A DNA stretch of 64,000 nt from Alteromonas genovensis (GTDB lineage Bacteria > Pseudomonadota > Gammaproteobacteria > Enterobacterales > Alteromonadaceae), in contig NZ_JAAAWO010000012.1 of the NCBI RefSeq assembly GCF_010500895.1, positions 1-64,000 on the forward strand, in the 5' to 3' direction. Shown piece by piece: positions 26,761 through 35,723 of this stretch (the stretch's first letter is position 1; each line of letters opens with the position of its first letter). The position numbers and the translations under genes were made by a program. Under the pieces are notes generated by a model. That model was not told where the DNA came from and did no database searches. It saw only the letters and a program-made list of their open reading frames with translations.

Positions 26761-27453
26761 ATGATATTGCAATGGCTTAAAAGACAGCTCACATTAGCAG
26801 CAGGGTCATCGCTAACAAAGCAACTTAGCGGTAGGTATATCAATAACACGGATTTACTGGCTATTGATGTTGAGTTGACTTCACTTGATGCCAAAGCCAC
26901 TGATATTACATCTATAGGATGGGTGGCAGGTAAGGGCGGGCAGTTGTCACTAAGTTCTTGCGAGTACTTTGTTATAAACACATCGGCTGCGTTAGGCCAA
27001 AGCCCAGTCATTCACGGGCTAACCCATGATATTTTGGCCCAAGGCAAGCCGTTAGCCGTGAGCTTAGATAAGTTGATGCCACTGCTTCAATCGTCAGTGC
27101 TGGTGTTTCACAATGCGAGCCTTGATTTAGCAGCGCTTAACAAAGCGTTTATAGAACTGTCTTTACCTGTTATAGATGTTATCTACATTGATACGCTTAA
27201 GCTCGCGGTTTATCAGTTGAGCAAACAGCATCAAGTGCTTCCTACCAATAGTGCAACACTTACCGTGTGTCGACAGCGATTAGACCTTCCAAGCTGTCCT
27301 GAACACAACGCCCTTGATGACGCACTTGCCACAATTCAGCTGTTATTCGCTCAATTTGAGCAATTTGGATTAGACCAAACCAGTCCGTTATCGCAACTGC
27401 TGCACACTAAGGCGTTAGGAAAATATCGATTGGGAGAAACACAGGACAGATAA
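26761..27453 (+). CDS. DnaQ-like 3'-5' exonuclease
   Basis: A 230-residue DEDDh-type exonuclease related to the epsilon subunit of DNA polymerase III. Exo I (LLAIDVELTSLDAKATDI, Asp and Glu), Exo II (LVFHNASLDLAAL, Asp) and Exo III (EHNALDDALATIQLL, His and Asp) are all present. A hydrophilic N-terminal extension of about 30 residues precedes the domain. It follows the DUF294 gene by 118 bases in the same orientation. Members next to symporter/DUF294 genes are probably not replicative proofreaders; the substrate in this context is unknown. Confidence 0.85.
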   Translation: MILQWLKRQLTLAAGSSLTKQLSGRYINNTDLLAIDVELTSLDAKATDITSIGWVAGKGGQLSLSSCEYFVINTSAALGQSPVIHGLTHDILAQGKPLAVSLDKLMPLLQSSVLVFHNASLDLAALNKAFIELSLPVIDVIYIDTLKLAVYQLSKQHQVLPTNSATLTVCRQRLDLPSCPEHNALDDALATIQLLFAQFEQFGLDQTSPLSQLLHTKALGKYRLGETQDR

Positions 27454-27496
27454 AAGCACAGAAGAGGTAAAAACGTAGCCAATGAAAAAGCTGAGA

Positions 27497-28480
27497 TTAA
27501 ACAAGTATTCGTCTTTTTGTTTCTCGCACAGGGGTATCATACTCAGCTTCATCAAGTCCTTCTACTTTCAAACGATTTCGACCATCGGTTTTTGCAAGGT
27601 AAAGGTTTTTATCAGCTTCTAGCATGACATAGTCTATCGTTTTCTCATCGTCCGCGTTTTTAGTCGAGAGTCCTGCGCTTAATGTGACCCTATCAAATTC
27701 AGAGGCGTCATGCTTGATATTCAATTCATATACGGTTTCTAACAGCCTCTTTGTGACTACAGCGGCGCCTTTTGTGTCCGTATTGGGCAAAATAACTAAA
27801 AACTCTTCGCCACCGATACGAACCAGCTTATCCATAGGCCGTTTTAATGTGTCACTGATACACTGGCTGACTTTCCACAGACAGCTATCGCCGTCTAAAT
27901 GACCGTACATGTCGTTGAAAAGCTTAAAGTGGTCAATATCTAATATGACAAGTGACAGGGGCGTAACATTGCGAAGCCCATCGCGAACAAGTCTGGGAAG
28001 ATAATCATCGAGGTAATGGCGGTTATATGCGCCAGTTAGCTTATCTATATAAATAAGCTTTTCGAGCAAGTCATTGCGTATTTTATTTTTAAGGTGAGAC
28101 TTTACGCGATTTAGCAGTGTGCAGGCGTTAACTGGCTTTACGACGAAATCCACACACCCAGAGTTCCAGCATTTAGATTCTTCTTCTTCCGTTGAAGACG
28201 AAGTAACAAAAATAATGGGTATGGATTCACACTGAGGTTTTTTACGCAATAATGCCGTGGTGGCGTGACCGTCTAATTCCGGCATGGACACGTCCATCAA
28301 AATTAGGTCAGGCTTTTTAAATCGGCAGTGCTCGATGGCCGCTTTGCCAGAGTCAACTGAAACGCACGAAACCATATCTGTCAGTAAGGTTTCTAGTATG
28401 AGTCTGCTACTAGCATCGTCATCTACAATAAGAACGTTACAATCAGAGAGTGCTCTGTTGTCAACTTGTTCGATGTACAC
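27497..28480 (-). CDS. REC-GGDEF response regulator, diguanylate cyclase
   Basis: A 327-residue protein with a receiver domain at 10-130 (DDDASSRLILETL, phospho-acceptor Asp in LILMDVSMPELDG, Lys in DFVVKPVNA) and a GGDEF domain at 150-310 (DKLTGAYNRHYLDDYLPRL, DIDHFKLFNDMYGH, active-site RIGGEEFLVILP). The intact GGEEF signature predicts synthesis of c-di-GMP on phosphorylation-driven dimerisation, as in PleD and WspR. No histidine kinase gene is adjacent. I see no RxxD inhibitory site immediately before the active site. Confidence 0.93.
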   Translation of the reverse strand: MYIEQVDNRALSDCNVLIVDDDASSRLILETLLTDMVSCVSVDSGKAAIEHCRFKKPDLILMDVSMPELDGHATTALLRKKPQCESIPIIFVTSSSTEEEESKCWNSGCVDFVVKPVNACTLLNRVKSHLKNKIRNDLLEKLIYIDKLTGAYNRHYLDDYLPRLVRDGLRNVTPLSLVILDIDHFKLFNDMYGHLDGDSCLWKVSQCISDTLKRPMDKLVRIGGEEFLVILPNTDTKGAAVVTKRLLETVYELNIKHDASEFDRVTLSAGLSTKNADDEKTIDYVMLEADKNLYLAKTDGRNRLKVEGLDEAEYDTPVRETKRRILV

Positions 28481-28627
28481 AGCAATTCCTCGTTAGGGTA
28501 CTACTCTGAGGCAGTATTTCTTTTAACTCTACACCTACGCCAGAAAAAAAGTTATTCAACATAAGTTTAAATTACAGAAATCTAATATGTCGGCAAAACT
28601 GATTTATAATTTCAGTGACCGAACAAA

Positions 28628-28654
28628 AAAACCACCGCGCGGCACGGTGGTTTT
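28628..28654. terminator. Bidirectional-type terminator beside the fasciclin gene
   Basis: Ten-pair arms AAAACCACCG (28628-28637) and CGGTGGTTTT (28645-28654) have A/T runs outside on both sides. It serves the minus-strand fasciclin gene, whose stop lies 24 bases away. Confidence 0.85.
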
Positions 28655-28677
28655 AGTATGTTTTCTAGTTTTCGAGA

Positions 28678-29184
28678 CTATAACGCTGCTGCGACATCAG
28701 CAGGTAGCAATACTGCATCAATGACGTGGATCACGCCGTTTTCAGCCATTACGTCAGCTTTCACAACGTTCGCGTTGTTAATTTTTACTTTACCCATGCC
28801 GGCATCTACCGTTACGTCGCTACCTTCCACTGTGGTCGCAGATGAAAGCGATACTACGTCTTTCGCAGCTACTTTACCTGCAACAACGTGGTAAGTAAGA
28901 ATTTGCACCAAGGTGTCTTTATTCTCTGGCTTTAACAGCATTTCCAATGTACCAGCAGGAAGCGCTGCAAAGGCGTCATTAGTAGGTGCAAACACGGTAA
29001 ACGGTCCGTCACCTTTTAATGTGTCTACTAAACCACCTGCTTTTACCGCAGCCACCAAGGTTGAAAACATTGGGTTGCTCGCCGCTGTGTCAACGATATC
29101 TTTGTGGTCACCCATTTTATGGTGTCCAGCGAATGCAGATGAGCTCACTACTAAAATAACTAAAGCACTTAAAAACTTACGCAT
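28678..29184 (-). CDS. Secreted fasciclin-domain protein
   Basis: A 168-residue protein with a Sec signal peptide (cleavage after SSAFA, then [10 protein letters not shown]) and one complete FAS1 domain (about 32-165): [53 protein letters not shown] and [16 protein letters not shown]1 domains mediate weak adhesion or carry small ligands; the bacterial single-domain forms have no firmly known role. The N-terminal His/Asp stretch could bind metal. The following 29185-29565 has no recognisable gene and should contain its promoter and that of the divergent TPR lipoprotein. Confidence 0.93.
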   Translation of the reverse strand: MRKFLSALVILVVSSSAFAGHHKMGDHKDIVDTAASNPMFSTLVAAVKAGGLVDTLKGDGPFTVFAPTNDAFAALPAGTLEMLLKPENKDTLVQILTYHVVAGKVAAKDVVSLSSATTVEGSDVTVDAGMGKVKINNANVVKADVMAENGVIHVIDAVLLPADVAAAL

Positions 29185-29565
29185 AATATTTCCTTTTGAG
29201 TTTATCCAACGGGTTATATAAATTTACTATATTTTAACAAATTTGATTTCGCTTATGATTACGGTGGTTTCTCAAAAAGTGATGATTAACTTTATGTAAC
29301 ACGAGAGCTCTTAGTGTCGAAATGCGTCTGTGGAAGGGCGCGAGGCGTTGAAAGACGGTTTTATTTATTTTGTCCGGCGCAGTAAATATAAAAAGAGGCA
29401 AAGCACATTGAAGGGGGGATAACTCAAATTAAATACAGAGAAAAGCAAGTTTATCAGGGCAGTCTATACTTATAGTAGCGAATGACGCTTCATCGGGGCT
29501 CGAAGCGCGCTTTTATTGAGCGGCTTCATGAAGTGCCTGTGAAAAGCGCATGAGGAGTATATGCC

Positions 29566-30732
29566 ATGCCTACCCAATCATTATTAACACTATTAATAAT
29601 AACGGTGTGTTTAGCTGCTTGCCAAAGTACACAGCAAGATTATCGTGCAACTGCAGATATCAAGCCCTTATTAAAAGATGAGTTGTTTCCTAGCTATCAT
29701 CTTTTCCACGTTGAGTCAGAGGAAGATGTATTTTATCTCGGTGAAGAAGCAAAACGCTTTGCAGAGCGTTCTGCCTACGACAACGCATTAAATGCAAAGA
29801 ATGTTAGTGGCTTTGTAAACGCCATTTTAGACTACTCAGACAATGGCATGGTGTACCGCAATAACGCGAATACGGTGGCAAATACCACTTTTAATAACCG
29901 AGCGGCTAATTGCCTATCGTTGTCAATAATGACCTTCGCCTTAGCCCAACACCTTGGATTGGATACTACATTTTACGAGGTAGACATTCCAGAATACTGG
30001 ACCCGCAGAGATGGCTTTAGTTTGCTCAATGGGCATATCAATTTAAGGGTAAGTGCGCCAGAAACCTCAATGGCAATTACCATAGGAACAACCTATGCCG
30101 ACGTGGACTTTGATCCACAGGTCATTCGAAGTCACTTTCCCCGCATTCCCGTATCGCAAAAAAATGTGTTAGCCATGTTTTATAATAACAAGGGGGCAGA
30201 TGCATTTGTGGCCAATAGCTATACCCGTGCATACAGCTATTTCAGAGCCGCAGCCAAAGTTGCGCCAACATTACAGCAAACCTGGACAAATTTAGGCGTG
30301 CTTTATCGTATGCAGGGAGATTTTGAACAAGCTCAACGGACTTACGAACACGCGTTGTCTCTTGATCCTGAAAACTTAACCGTATGGGAGAACCTCGCTA
30401 TTTTGTATCGATATCAAAATAGGCGGGAGGAAGCGGCTGAACTGTTTAGCAAAATAGAAACAAAAAGAAAGACTAACCCTTTTTATCATTTTATCCTTGG
30501 CGAGCAATCATTTGAGGATGGTAAGTTTGAGAAAGCGCTGAGTCACTATCAACGTGCTGTACGGCTAGACAGAAAGAATCATGAAGTGTTATTTGGTATG
30601 GCTAAGACCTATTTCGAATTGGGCGATACTAACAATGCCGTACGTTACCTAAAAAGTGCAGAGACCTACGCACCAGATGATTATAGCGCTGAGCGCTATT
30701 CATCAAAGCTTGCTGTACTGGCTCGACGCTGA
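29566..30732 (+). CDS. TPR lipoprotein with a transglutaminase-like domain
   Basis: A 388-residue predicted lipoprotein with lipobox LAAC (Cys19). Residues about 75-205 resemble a transglutaminase-like fold: a candidate nucleophile Cys116 in NRAANCLSLSIMTFALAQHLG, His157 in NGHINLRV and Asp179 in YADVDFDP. From about 215 to 385 come four to five tetratricopeptide repeats (AWTNLGVLYRMQGDFEQAQR-type units, PENLTVWENLAILYRYQNRR, FEKALSHYQRAVRLDRKNHE). The triad is a pattern call from spacing only, so peptidase or crosslinking activity is unproven. The TPR part suggests a scaffold at the inner or outer membrane. It is monocistronic and divergent from the fasciclin gene. Confidence 0.78.
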   Translation: MPTQSLLTLLIITVCLAACQSTQQDYRATADIKPLLKDELFPSYHLFHVESEEDVFYLGEEAKRFAERSAYDNALNAKNVSGFVNAILDYSDNGMVYRNNANTVANTTFNNRAANCLSLSIMTFALAQHLGLDTTFYEVDIPEYWTRRDGFSLLNGHINLRVSAPETSMAITIGTTYADVDFDPQVIRSHFPRIPVSQKNVLAMFYNNKGADAFVANSYTRAYSYFRAAAKVAPTLQQTWTNLGVLYRMQGDFEQAQRTYEHALSLDPENLTVWENLAILYRYQNRREEAAELFSKIETKRKTNPFYHFILGEQSFEDGKFEKALSHYQRAVRLDRKNHEVLFGMAKTYFELGDTNNAVRYLKSAETYAPDDYSAERYSSKLAVLARR

Positions 30733-30756
30733 ATAGAGATGAAAATAAGCGGATAG

Positions 30757-30781
30757 AAAAAAGCCACGGACAAGCCGTGGC
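30757..30781 (-). terminator. Terminator of the 2OG-Fe(II) oxygenase gene
   Basis: The seven-pair stem CCGTGGC/GCCACGG (30775-30781 with 30763-30769) has a five-base loop and is followed on the minus strand by six T. Confidence 0.88.
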
Positions 30782-30811
30782 AGAAAGGTAACACTACAAA
30801 AGGAACTTAAC

Positions 30812-31651
30812 TTAAATCACGCCCAGCTCACGAAGGCGCTCTTGCAGGTATGAGCCTGCGGTATGACGTTCTGAAAGAACAACATCTGGTCGAGGGTGCA
30901 AAAACAAAGGTAGTGAAATACGAGCCTTTGTCATGTCTGCGCCATCAGGATTCACTACCCTGTGGGTTGTTGATGGGAAATAGTGGCCAGATGCTTCTTG
31001 AAGCATGTCACCAATATTCACAATCAAACTACCAAAATCACAAGGGACATCTAGCCAGCTGCCATCTTTCGCTTGAACCTGAAGGCCCGGCTCATTTGCA
31101 GCTGGTAAAATAGTAATTAAATTAATATCTTCATGAGCAGCAGCGCGAATTGCGTCTACCTCCTCATCACCGCTTAGTGGCGGATAGTGGAGAATACGCA
31201 AAAGGGTTTGATCTGAATCTTTAATCATATCCCCTAGCGGCTGACTGTACTTATCACTTACATCACTTGGCGAGTGAGACTCAATCCAACTCAATAACTC
31301 TGAAGCAAGCGTGTTGGCTTCTTTGTAGTATTGAGATACCTGAGGACGTAGCTCTTCTGGACACTGGCCCCAAGGGTAGTAGTGATAATACTCTTTGATG
31401 TCTTTTTTCGTGAAACCCTTGGCTACCTCAGAAACGCTCTGAGGGAAAAATCCGTCTTGCTTACCTTTGTTATAAAGGTAATCGTTCTTCTGTTCACTAT
31501 TGAAGAAACCCTGCCAATTGTCATAAATGCCTTGAACCAAAGACTGCTGAATAGGGTGGTTCTTTAGAACACCAAATCCAGTTTCCCGAAGTGATTTAAC
31601 AAATTCTTCTTGTGCGTTTTCAGCTTGGTAATCAACAGCAACTAATTGCAT
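30812..31651 (-). CDS. 2OG-Fe(II) oxygenase, isopenicillin-N-synthase-like
   Basis: A 279-residue non-haem iron dioxygenase. The double-stranded beta-helix iron ligands are visible as AHEDINLITILPA (His-x-Asp) and the distal STTHRVVNPDGADMTKARIS (His, then Arg for 2-oxoglutarate). The N-terminal EFVKSLRETGFGVLKNHPI with YDNWQGFF is the DIOX_N region of the isopenicillin-N synthase/flavanol synthase superfamily. These enzymes hydroxylate or oxidise small molecules; no biosynthetic partner gene lies nearby, so the substrate cannot be named. Confidence 0.9.
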   Translation of the reverse strand: MQLVAVDYQAENAQEEFVKSLRETGFGVLKNHPIQQSLVQGIYDNWQGFFNSEQKNDYLYNKGKQDGFFPQSVSEVAKGFTKKDIKEYYHYYPWGQCPEELRPQVSQYYKEANTLASELLSWIESHSPSDVSDKYSQPLGDMIKDSDQTLLRILHYPPLSGDEEVDAIRAAAHEDINLITILPAANEPGLQVQAKDGSWLDVPCDFGSLIVNIGDMLQEASGHYFPSTTHRVVNPDGADMTKARISLPLFLHPRPDVVLSERHTAGSYLQERLRELGVI

Positions 31652-31819
31652 AACGTTATCCCGTATATTTTGATTGCGGCATTATAAAGGTAGACGGGCT
31701 ACAGAAAAAAGACGCAGTCGTTGATTCAGATCAACGCCTGCGAAGAATATGCGTAATTTACATAAACCTGACCGTTTAGTCTAGTAAAAACTAGACCAAA
31801 TAGTCTGTTTAAAAAAATT

Positions 31820-33028
31820 TTAACCGAGAGAAAGGAAAACGCCAGCTAATGCAGCACTCATTAAGTTTGATAAGGTTGCAGCAATAACTGCCTTTAATCC
31901 CAGTCGCGCAATTTCTTTTCTGCGTGTTGGTGCCATCGCACCAATTCCGCCCATCAAAATAGCGATAGAAGAGAAGTTTGCAAAACCACATAATGCAAAG
32001 GTGATAATGGCCTGAGAGGCTTGAGACAGCTGATCTTGGTTATCTAAAAAGCTGAGGTAAGCGACAAACTCGTTAACCACCATCTTTTGTCCAATAAAGC
32101 TACCAGCAAGTTGTGCTTCTTCCCATGGTACGCCGATTGCCCATGCTAGTGGCTGAAGAACAAACCCCAGGATCCCTTCAAAAGTCACGTTTTCATAGCC
32201 AAAAAGCCCCGCGGTCCAGCCAATGAGGCCGTTGAACATGGCAATAAGTGCTATGAAAGCGAGTAGCATTGCACCTACGTTTAACGCAAGCTGCATGCCT
32301 GACGCTGCACCACTAGCAGCATCAAATACGTTGGCGTAGCCTGCACTGTCAGCATCTACGTCGTGTAAATCTTCGTTAGGCTTAGTCGTTTCAGGCAAGA
32401 TAATTTTCGCCATCAACAATCCACCTGGTGCCGCCATAAAGCTCGCGGCCAGTAAGTATTTAAGGTCTACGCCCATACCTGCATATCCGGCCATCACAGA
32501 GCCCGCAATTGATGCCAAACCACCCACCATAATGGCAAATAGCTCAGAACGCGTCATGTGTGGAATAAAGGGGCGAACTACCAGGGGCGCTTCGGTTTGA
32601 CCGACAAAGATATTTGCTGCTGAAGACATTGACTCAGGTTGACTGGTGCCTAATAGCTTTTGCAGAAGACCACCAATAATTTTTATAACAACGCCCATCA
32701 CCTTAAGGTGATAAAGCACCGCAATCAGTGCGGAGAAGAAAACAATAACGGGAAGTACATTAACCGCAAATATAAAGCCAAGAGAATTATTGCCCAGGGG
32801 GCCAAATAAAAAGTTTATTCCGTCTTGGCTGTAGCCAATGATATTGCCAACAAATTCTGTTGCTTTGAGGAGGAACTCCTTGCCGGGTTCAAAATACAGG
32901 ACAAACGCACCAACGCTGGCTTGAATGGCGAATGCACCACCAACAGTGCGCCAGTTAATGCTGCGCCTCGCCGACGACATCGCTAATGCAATACCTATTA
33001 GGAGCGCAACGCCCAGTAAACCTACCAT
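31820..33028 (-). CDS. NupC-type concentrative nucleoside transporter
   Basis: A 402-residue inner-membrane protein with about ten hydrophobic segments. CNT hallmarks include the short N-terminal helices followed by GVIGWL-like PGKEFLLKATEFVGN, ANIFVGQTEAPLVVRPFI (substrate and sodium site), MTRSELFAIMVGGLASIAGS and the C-terminal VVNEFVAYLSFL and FALCGFANFSSIAI. It imports nucleosides, coupled to Na+ or H+. The gene lies 12 bases downstream of the uridine kinase gene, so uptake and phosphorylation of uridine/cytidine are probably co-expressed. Confidence 0.93.
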   Translation of the reverse strand: MVGLLGVALLIGIALAMSSARRSINWRTVGGAFAIQASVGAFVLYFEPGKEFLLKATEFVGNIIGYSQDGINFLFGPLGNNSLGFIFAVNVLPVIVFFSALIAVLYHLKVMGVVIKIIGGLLQKLLGTSQPESMSSAANIFVGQTEAPLVVRPFIPHMTRSELFAIMVGGLASIAGSVMAGYAGMGVDLKYLLAASFMAAPGGLLMAKIILPETTKPNEDLHDVDADSAGYANVFDAASGAASGMQLALNVGAMLLAFIALIAMFNGLIGWTAGLFGYENVTFEGILGFVLQPLAWAIGVPWEEAQLAGSFIGQKMVVNEFVAYLSFLDNQDQLSQASQAIITFALCGFANFSSIAILMGGIGAMAPTRRKEIARLGLKAVIAATLSNLMSAALAGVFLSLG

Positions 33029-33040
33029 AATGTTATTCCC

Positions 33041-33664
33041 TTAAAGAAGCGCTTGCTGAATGTGTGATTTGATCACATCTAATGCAATTTGATTTTTTCC
33101 ACCCTGCGTTACTACTACGTCGGCAGTAAAGCGGCTTGGCTCAATAAACTGGTGGTACATTGGTTTTACTGTTTCTTCGTATTGCTTGGCCACAGACTCT
33201 ATAGAGCGCCCGCGTTCTTTTAGGTCGCGCATCATTCTGCGCATCAAGCAAATATCCAATGGTGTGTCGATGAAGATTTTCACATCGTATAAAGGAAGGA
33301 GATCCGTACGAGCAAGCAACATAATACCTTCAAGAATGATAACTGGTGCTGGATTTAAGCGCTCAGTTTCAGGCAAACGAGTATGTGTTTTATAGCAATA
33401 GTGAGGATAGTCAATTGGCTGGCCCTCTCTTAACGCCTGCAAATGCGCTTTAAGCAACTCGTGCTCAAATGCGTTTGGATGGTCGTAGTTATTTTGCTCG
33501 CGCTGCTCCATGGGCAAATGATCTTGCGCACGATAGTAATGATCCTCGCGCAAAACCTGTACAGGACGGCCTTGTGCGCTGAATCCGTTAAATAAATTTT
33601 TCGTAAAAAGAGACTTCCCAGAGCCTGACGCTCCAGAAATGGCAATAATTAATGGCGATTGCAT
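33041..33664 (-). CDS. udk: Uridine kinase
   Basis: A 207-residue P-loop kinase with Walker A GASGSGKS (11-18) and characteristic REDHYYRAQDHLP, NYDHPNAFEHELL and CYKTHTRLPET segments that bind the nucleoside. The lid region is MRRMMRDLKERGRS, and YEETVKPMYHQFIEPSRFTA follows. It phosphorylates uridine and cytidine to the monophosphates in pyrimidine salvage. The nucleoside transporter gene follows in the same operon. Confidence 0.94.
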   Translation of the reverse strand: MQSPLIIAISGASGSGKSLFTKNLFNGFSAQGRPVQVLREDHYYRAQDHLPMEQREQNNYDHPNAFEHELLKAHLQALREGQPIDYPHYCYKTHTRLPETERLNPAPVIILEGIMLLARTDLLPLYDVKIFIDTPLDICLMRRMMRDLKERGRSIESVAKQYEETVKPMYHQFIEPSRFTADVVVTQGGKNQIALDVIKSHIQQALL

Positions 33665-33906
33665 AGTACTTTAAAGCTGGTTTTGTTGGTGCAAAGATAC
33701 GCGCTTAGCCCTCACGAATCAATGTTATATTCATGTTTCGTTAGTCTTTGGTCTGGTCTTTGCTAGGTCTTTTCTTGAAGTTCACCGATATTTCAAGGTA
33801 TTGCAGGCCCTTCATTAAAACATGAAGATGTTATCCAATTGGTCAATATCATTCACATACAGCGGGTTGTTGTTCAAATTTAAAGCAAGCTGTCTAGACT
33901 AAATCC

Positions 33907-34875
33907 CTAGTTACCAATTATTTCTATGTCAGCTAACGCAATCTTGGGTAAAGCATAAGAATGTTGTTTTGAGCGAGACCCTTCACCTTGTGCTCTTGGC
34001 GGATAGTAGGTTTCTTTTTCCGTAACGAAGTTGGCAAATACTTCATCAAGTGCTGCACGAATTTCGCTGAGGGTTTTATCTAAATTAGCATTGAAATCTG
34101 GCCTTTTTCGTTTGGTATGACCTAACTCAATAAGTCGACCAAAACTTTTATTTGCCAGTGCCACTAACTCGCTAGGTACGTCTTTGTGCGGTGGTAAAGG
34201 CTCTTCAGGATTCTCAATGCAGAATTTGACTAAGGCGGTATAAAAGCACAGGGGTTTGTTTTGCAAGATTACTACATTGTCAGTAACGCCATTAGATATG
34301 GTTTTATCTTCCAAATTAATAATAAGTTTTGGAATAGGAGGTAACAGGGCCTCTTCTCGAAGGGCTCTTTGTTTTGCGGTAAATCGTGTATTAATTGCAA
34401 ACACTGGCGTCACAAGCAAAGCTATGAGTAAAGCTGTCCAGCTAAAATAAAGTGCGTGGGAAGTAGGCTTGCTTACTATTTCAATATCTATACGTTGTTC
34501 AGCATTTTTTAAAACTGTTGTGTGGGTTTTTGGAAAGTTGACTTCGGTGATATCCTCGCTTTTAAATTCTTCACCCTGAATCGACTTCACTAAAATAGGG
34601 TAACCTCGCTGCGACAGCTCTTTATTTAGCTTTGTAGTGTATTGCCATATTGCGAAGCTGTTTACCGGAGTCTGCAGAGTTTGATTACCCACATCTAAAA
34701 AAGCACTGTCCAAACTAATTCTTCGCTCAACCTTATCAATAGCTCGTTGAAGGGTGCTTTGGTAAGAAAGCAGTTGTCCAGTAATGGCAACGGTCTGTAA
34801 TACTAAAAAAAGTATGGCCCCGTTGATGAAAATTCTTCGTTTAGGTTTATACGACACGTTGCTCAATATATTCAC
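33907..34875 (-). CDS. Two-helix membrane protein of unknown function
   Basis: A 322-residue protein with a transmembrane helix near 15-35, a periplasmic region of about 115 residues, a second helix near 145-162 and a cytoplasmic part of about 160 residues. The cytoplasmic part includes KPLCFYTALVKFCIENP, later LDKTLSEIRAALDEVF and a conserved-looking end YYPPRAQGEGSRSKQHSYAL. The layout recalls membrane-bound transcription regulators of the ToxR kind with a divergent winged helix, but I cannot assign a domain. The GTG start overlaps the stop of the upstream PhnD-like gene in a GTGA junction, so the two proteins are made together. The divergent TonB-receptor gene is the obvious candidate target. 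Confidence 0.55.
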   Translation of the reverse strand: MNILSNVSYKPKRRIFINGAILFLVLQTVAITGQLLSYQSTLQRAIDKVERRISLDSAFLDVGNQTLQTPVNSFAIWQYTTKLNKELSQRGYPILVKSIQGEEFKSEDITEVNFPKTHTTVLKNAEQRIDIEIVSKPTSHALYFSWTALLIALLVTPVFAINTRFTAKQRALREEALLPPIPKLIINLEDKTISNGVTDNVVILQNKPLCFYTALVKFCIENPEEPLPPHKDVPSELVALANKSFGRLIELGHTKRKRPDFNANLDKTLSEIRAALDEVFANFVTEKETYYPPRAQGEGSRSKQHSYALPKIALADIEIIGN

Positions 34876-35723
34876 TGGCAGCCTTCCTCGAGCACAATGT
34901 TTTTATAGTAAGGGCGAGGGTGTTCCATAGCGATATCATGGATGACTGTCTGCATTGCGCAAAATAAATCGGTATTTTCTGTCTGCATCTTCAAATACCA
35001 GCGCATTCCACTTACCTCCTGCAATAATGGAGTTGTATAGTTCTTTGATAAGATTTCTTCATCGTCTTTTGCCCAATAAGAGGAAATGATATCAACCTCT
35101 CCGGCCAAGAGTGCTCGTCTCAGTTCCTGATGTGAACTGTAATAAACTATACTGACATTGGTATCGGTTAACCCCAGCTTTTTAAGCACAGTCTTTGGAA
35201 CGATGTGCCCCGAGCGGCTGCTAGGGTAGTCGAGCAAGCCAATTCGTTTACCCAATAAATATTCTTTTTTCAATTTGGGTTGCTCTCGCAATGAGATAAA
35301 AAATGCCCCGTAATTTGGGTGAGATGCGATAGGGGTTAAACCATAAATATCATTGGCTGCGAATGCGTCTACCACATTCCTTTTCACTAAGGCTAAATCA
35401 ACCACACCGTGGTTTATATATCTAAAGGTGTCGTAGTCGCTCTGGCCAATGATTACTTTTACTTCTCCATATTGCCGCTTTATGACACTATTGTTACAGA
35501 TTTTTTCGCTAGCGAGCTGTGCAATTCGGCGGTCTGTAACATATACTGAAAACCGGTCGGCATTGGCTAAAAATTCGGCATTGCAGGTTAAAACTTGACC
35601 CGTTTGCGGCGGTATGTCAGCTAAATTTGTCAAATTTGAAAAGTAATTAACAGAGACACAGCAAACTACTGCGAGTATTAATAACCACCATTTTAAATAA
35701 GAAAAAATGCGATGAGTTGTCAA
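34872..35723 (-). CDS. PhnD-like substrate-binding protein, membrane-anchored
   Basis: A 283-residue protein with one N-terminal hydrophobic segment (WWLLILAVVCCVSVNYF) that may be an uncleaved anchor. It is followed by a periplasmic binding domain of the phosphate/phosphonate (PhnD/SsuA) type: YGEVKVIIGQSDYDTFRYIN, GVVDLALVKRNVVDAF, the hinge GKRIGLLDYPSSRSGHIVPK and LLAGEVDIISSYWAKDDEEI. No ABC permease or ATPase is present. It is translationally coupled to a two-helix membrane protein with a large cytoplasmic part, so a ligand-sensing role is more likely than transport. The ligand is unknown. Confidence 0.75.
   Translation of the reverse strand: MTTHRIFSYLKWWLLILAVVCCVSVNYFSNLTNLADIPPQTGQVLTCNAEFLANADRFSVYVTDRRIAQLASEKICNNSVIKRQYGEVKVIIGQSDYDTFRYINHGVVDLALVKRNVVDAFAANDIYGLTPIASHPNYGAFFISLREQPKLKKEYLLGKRIGLLDYPSSRSGHIVPKTVLKKLGLTDTNVSIVYYSSHQELRRALLAGEVDIISSYWAKDDEEILSKNYTTPLLQEVSGMRWYLKMQTENTDLFCAMQTVIHDIAMEHPRPYYKNIVLEEGCQ

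Noticed and set aside
31771-31800. Possible terminator of nupC with GTCTAG/CTAGAC arms
   Set aside because: The stem is only six pairs with an A-rich loop and no clear T-run on the minus strand; evidence is too thin to annotate.
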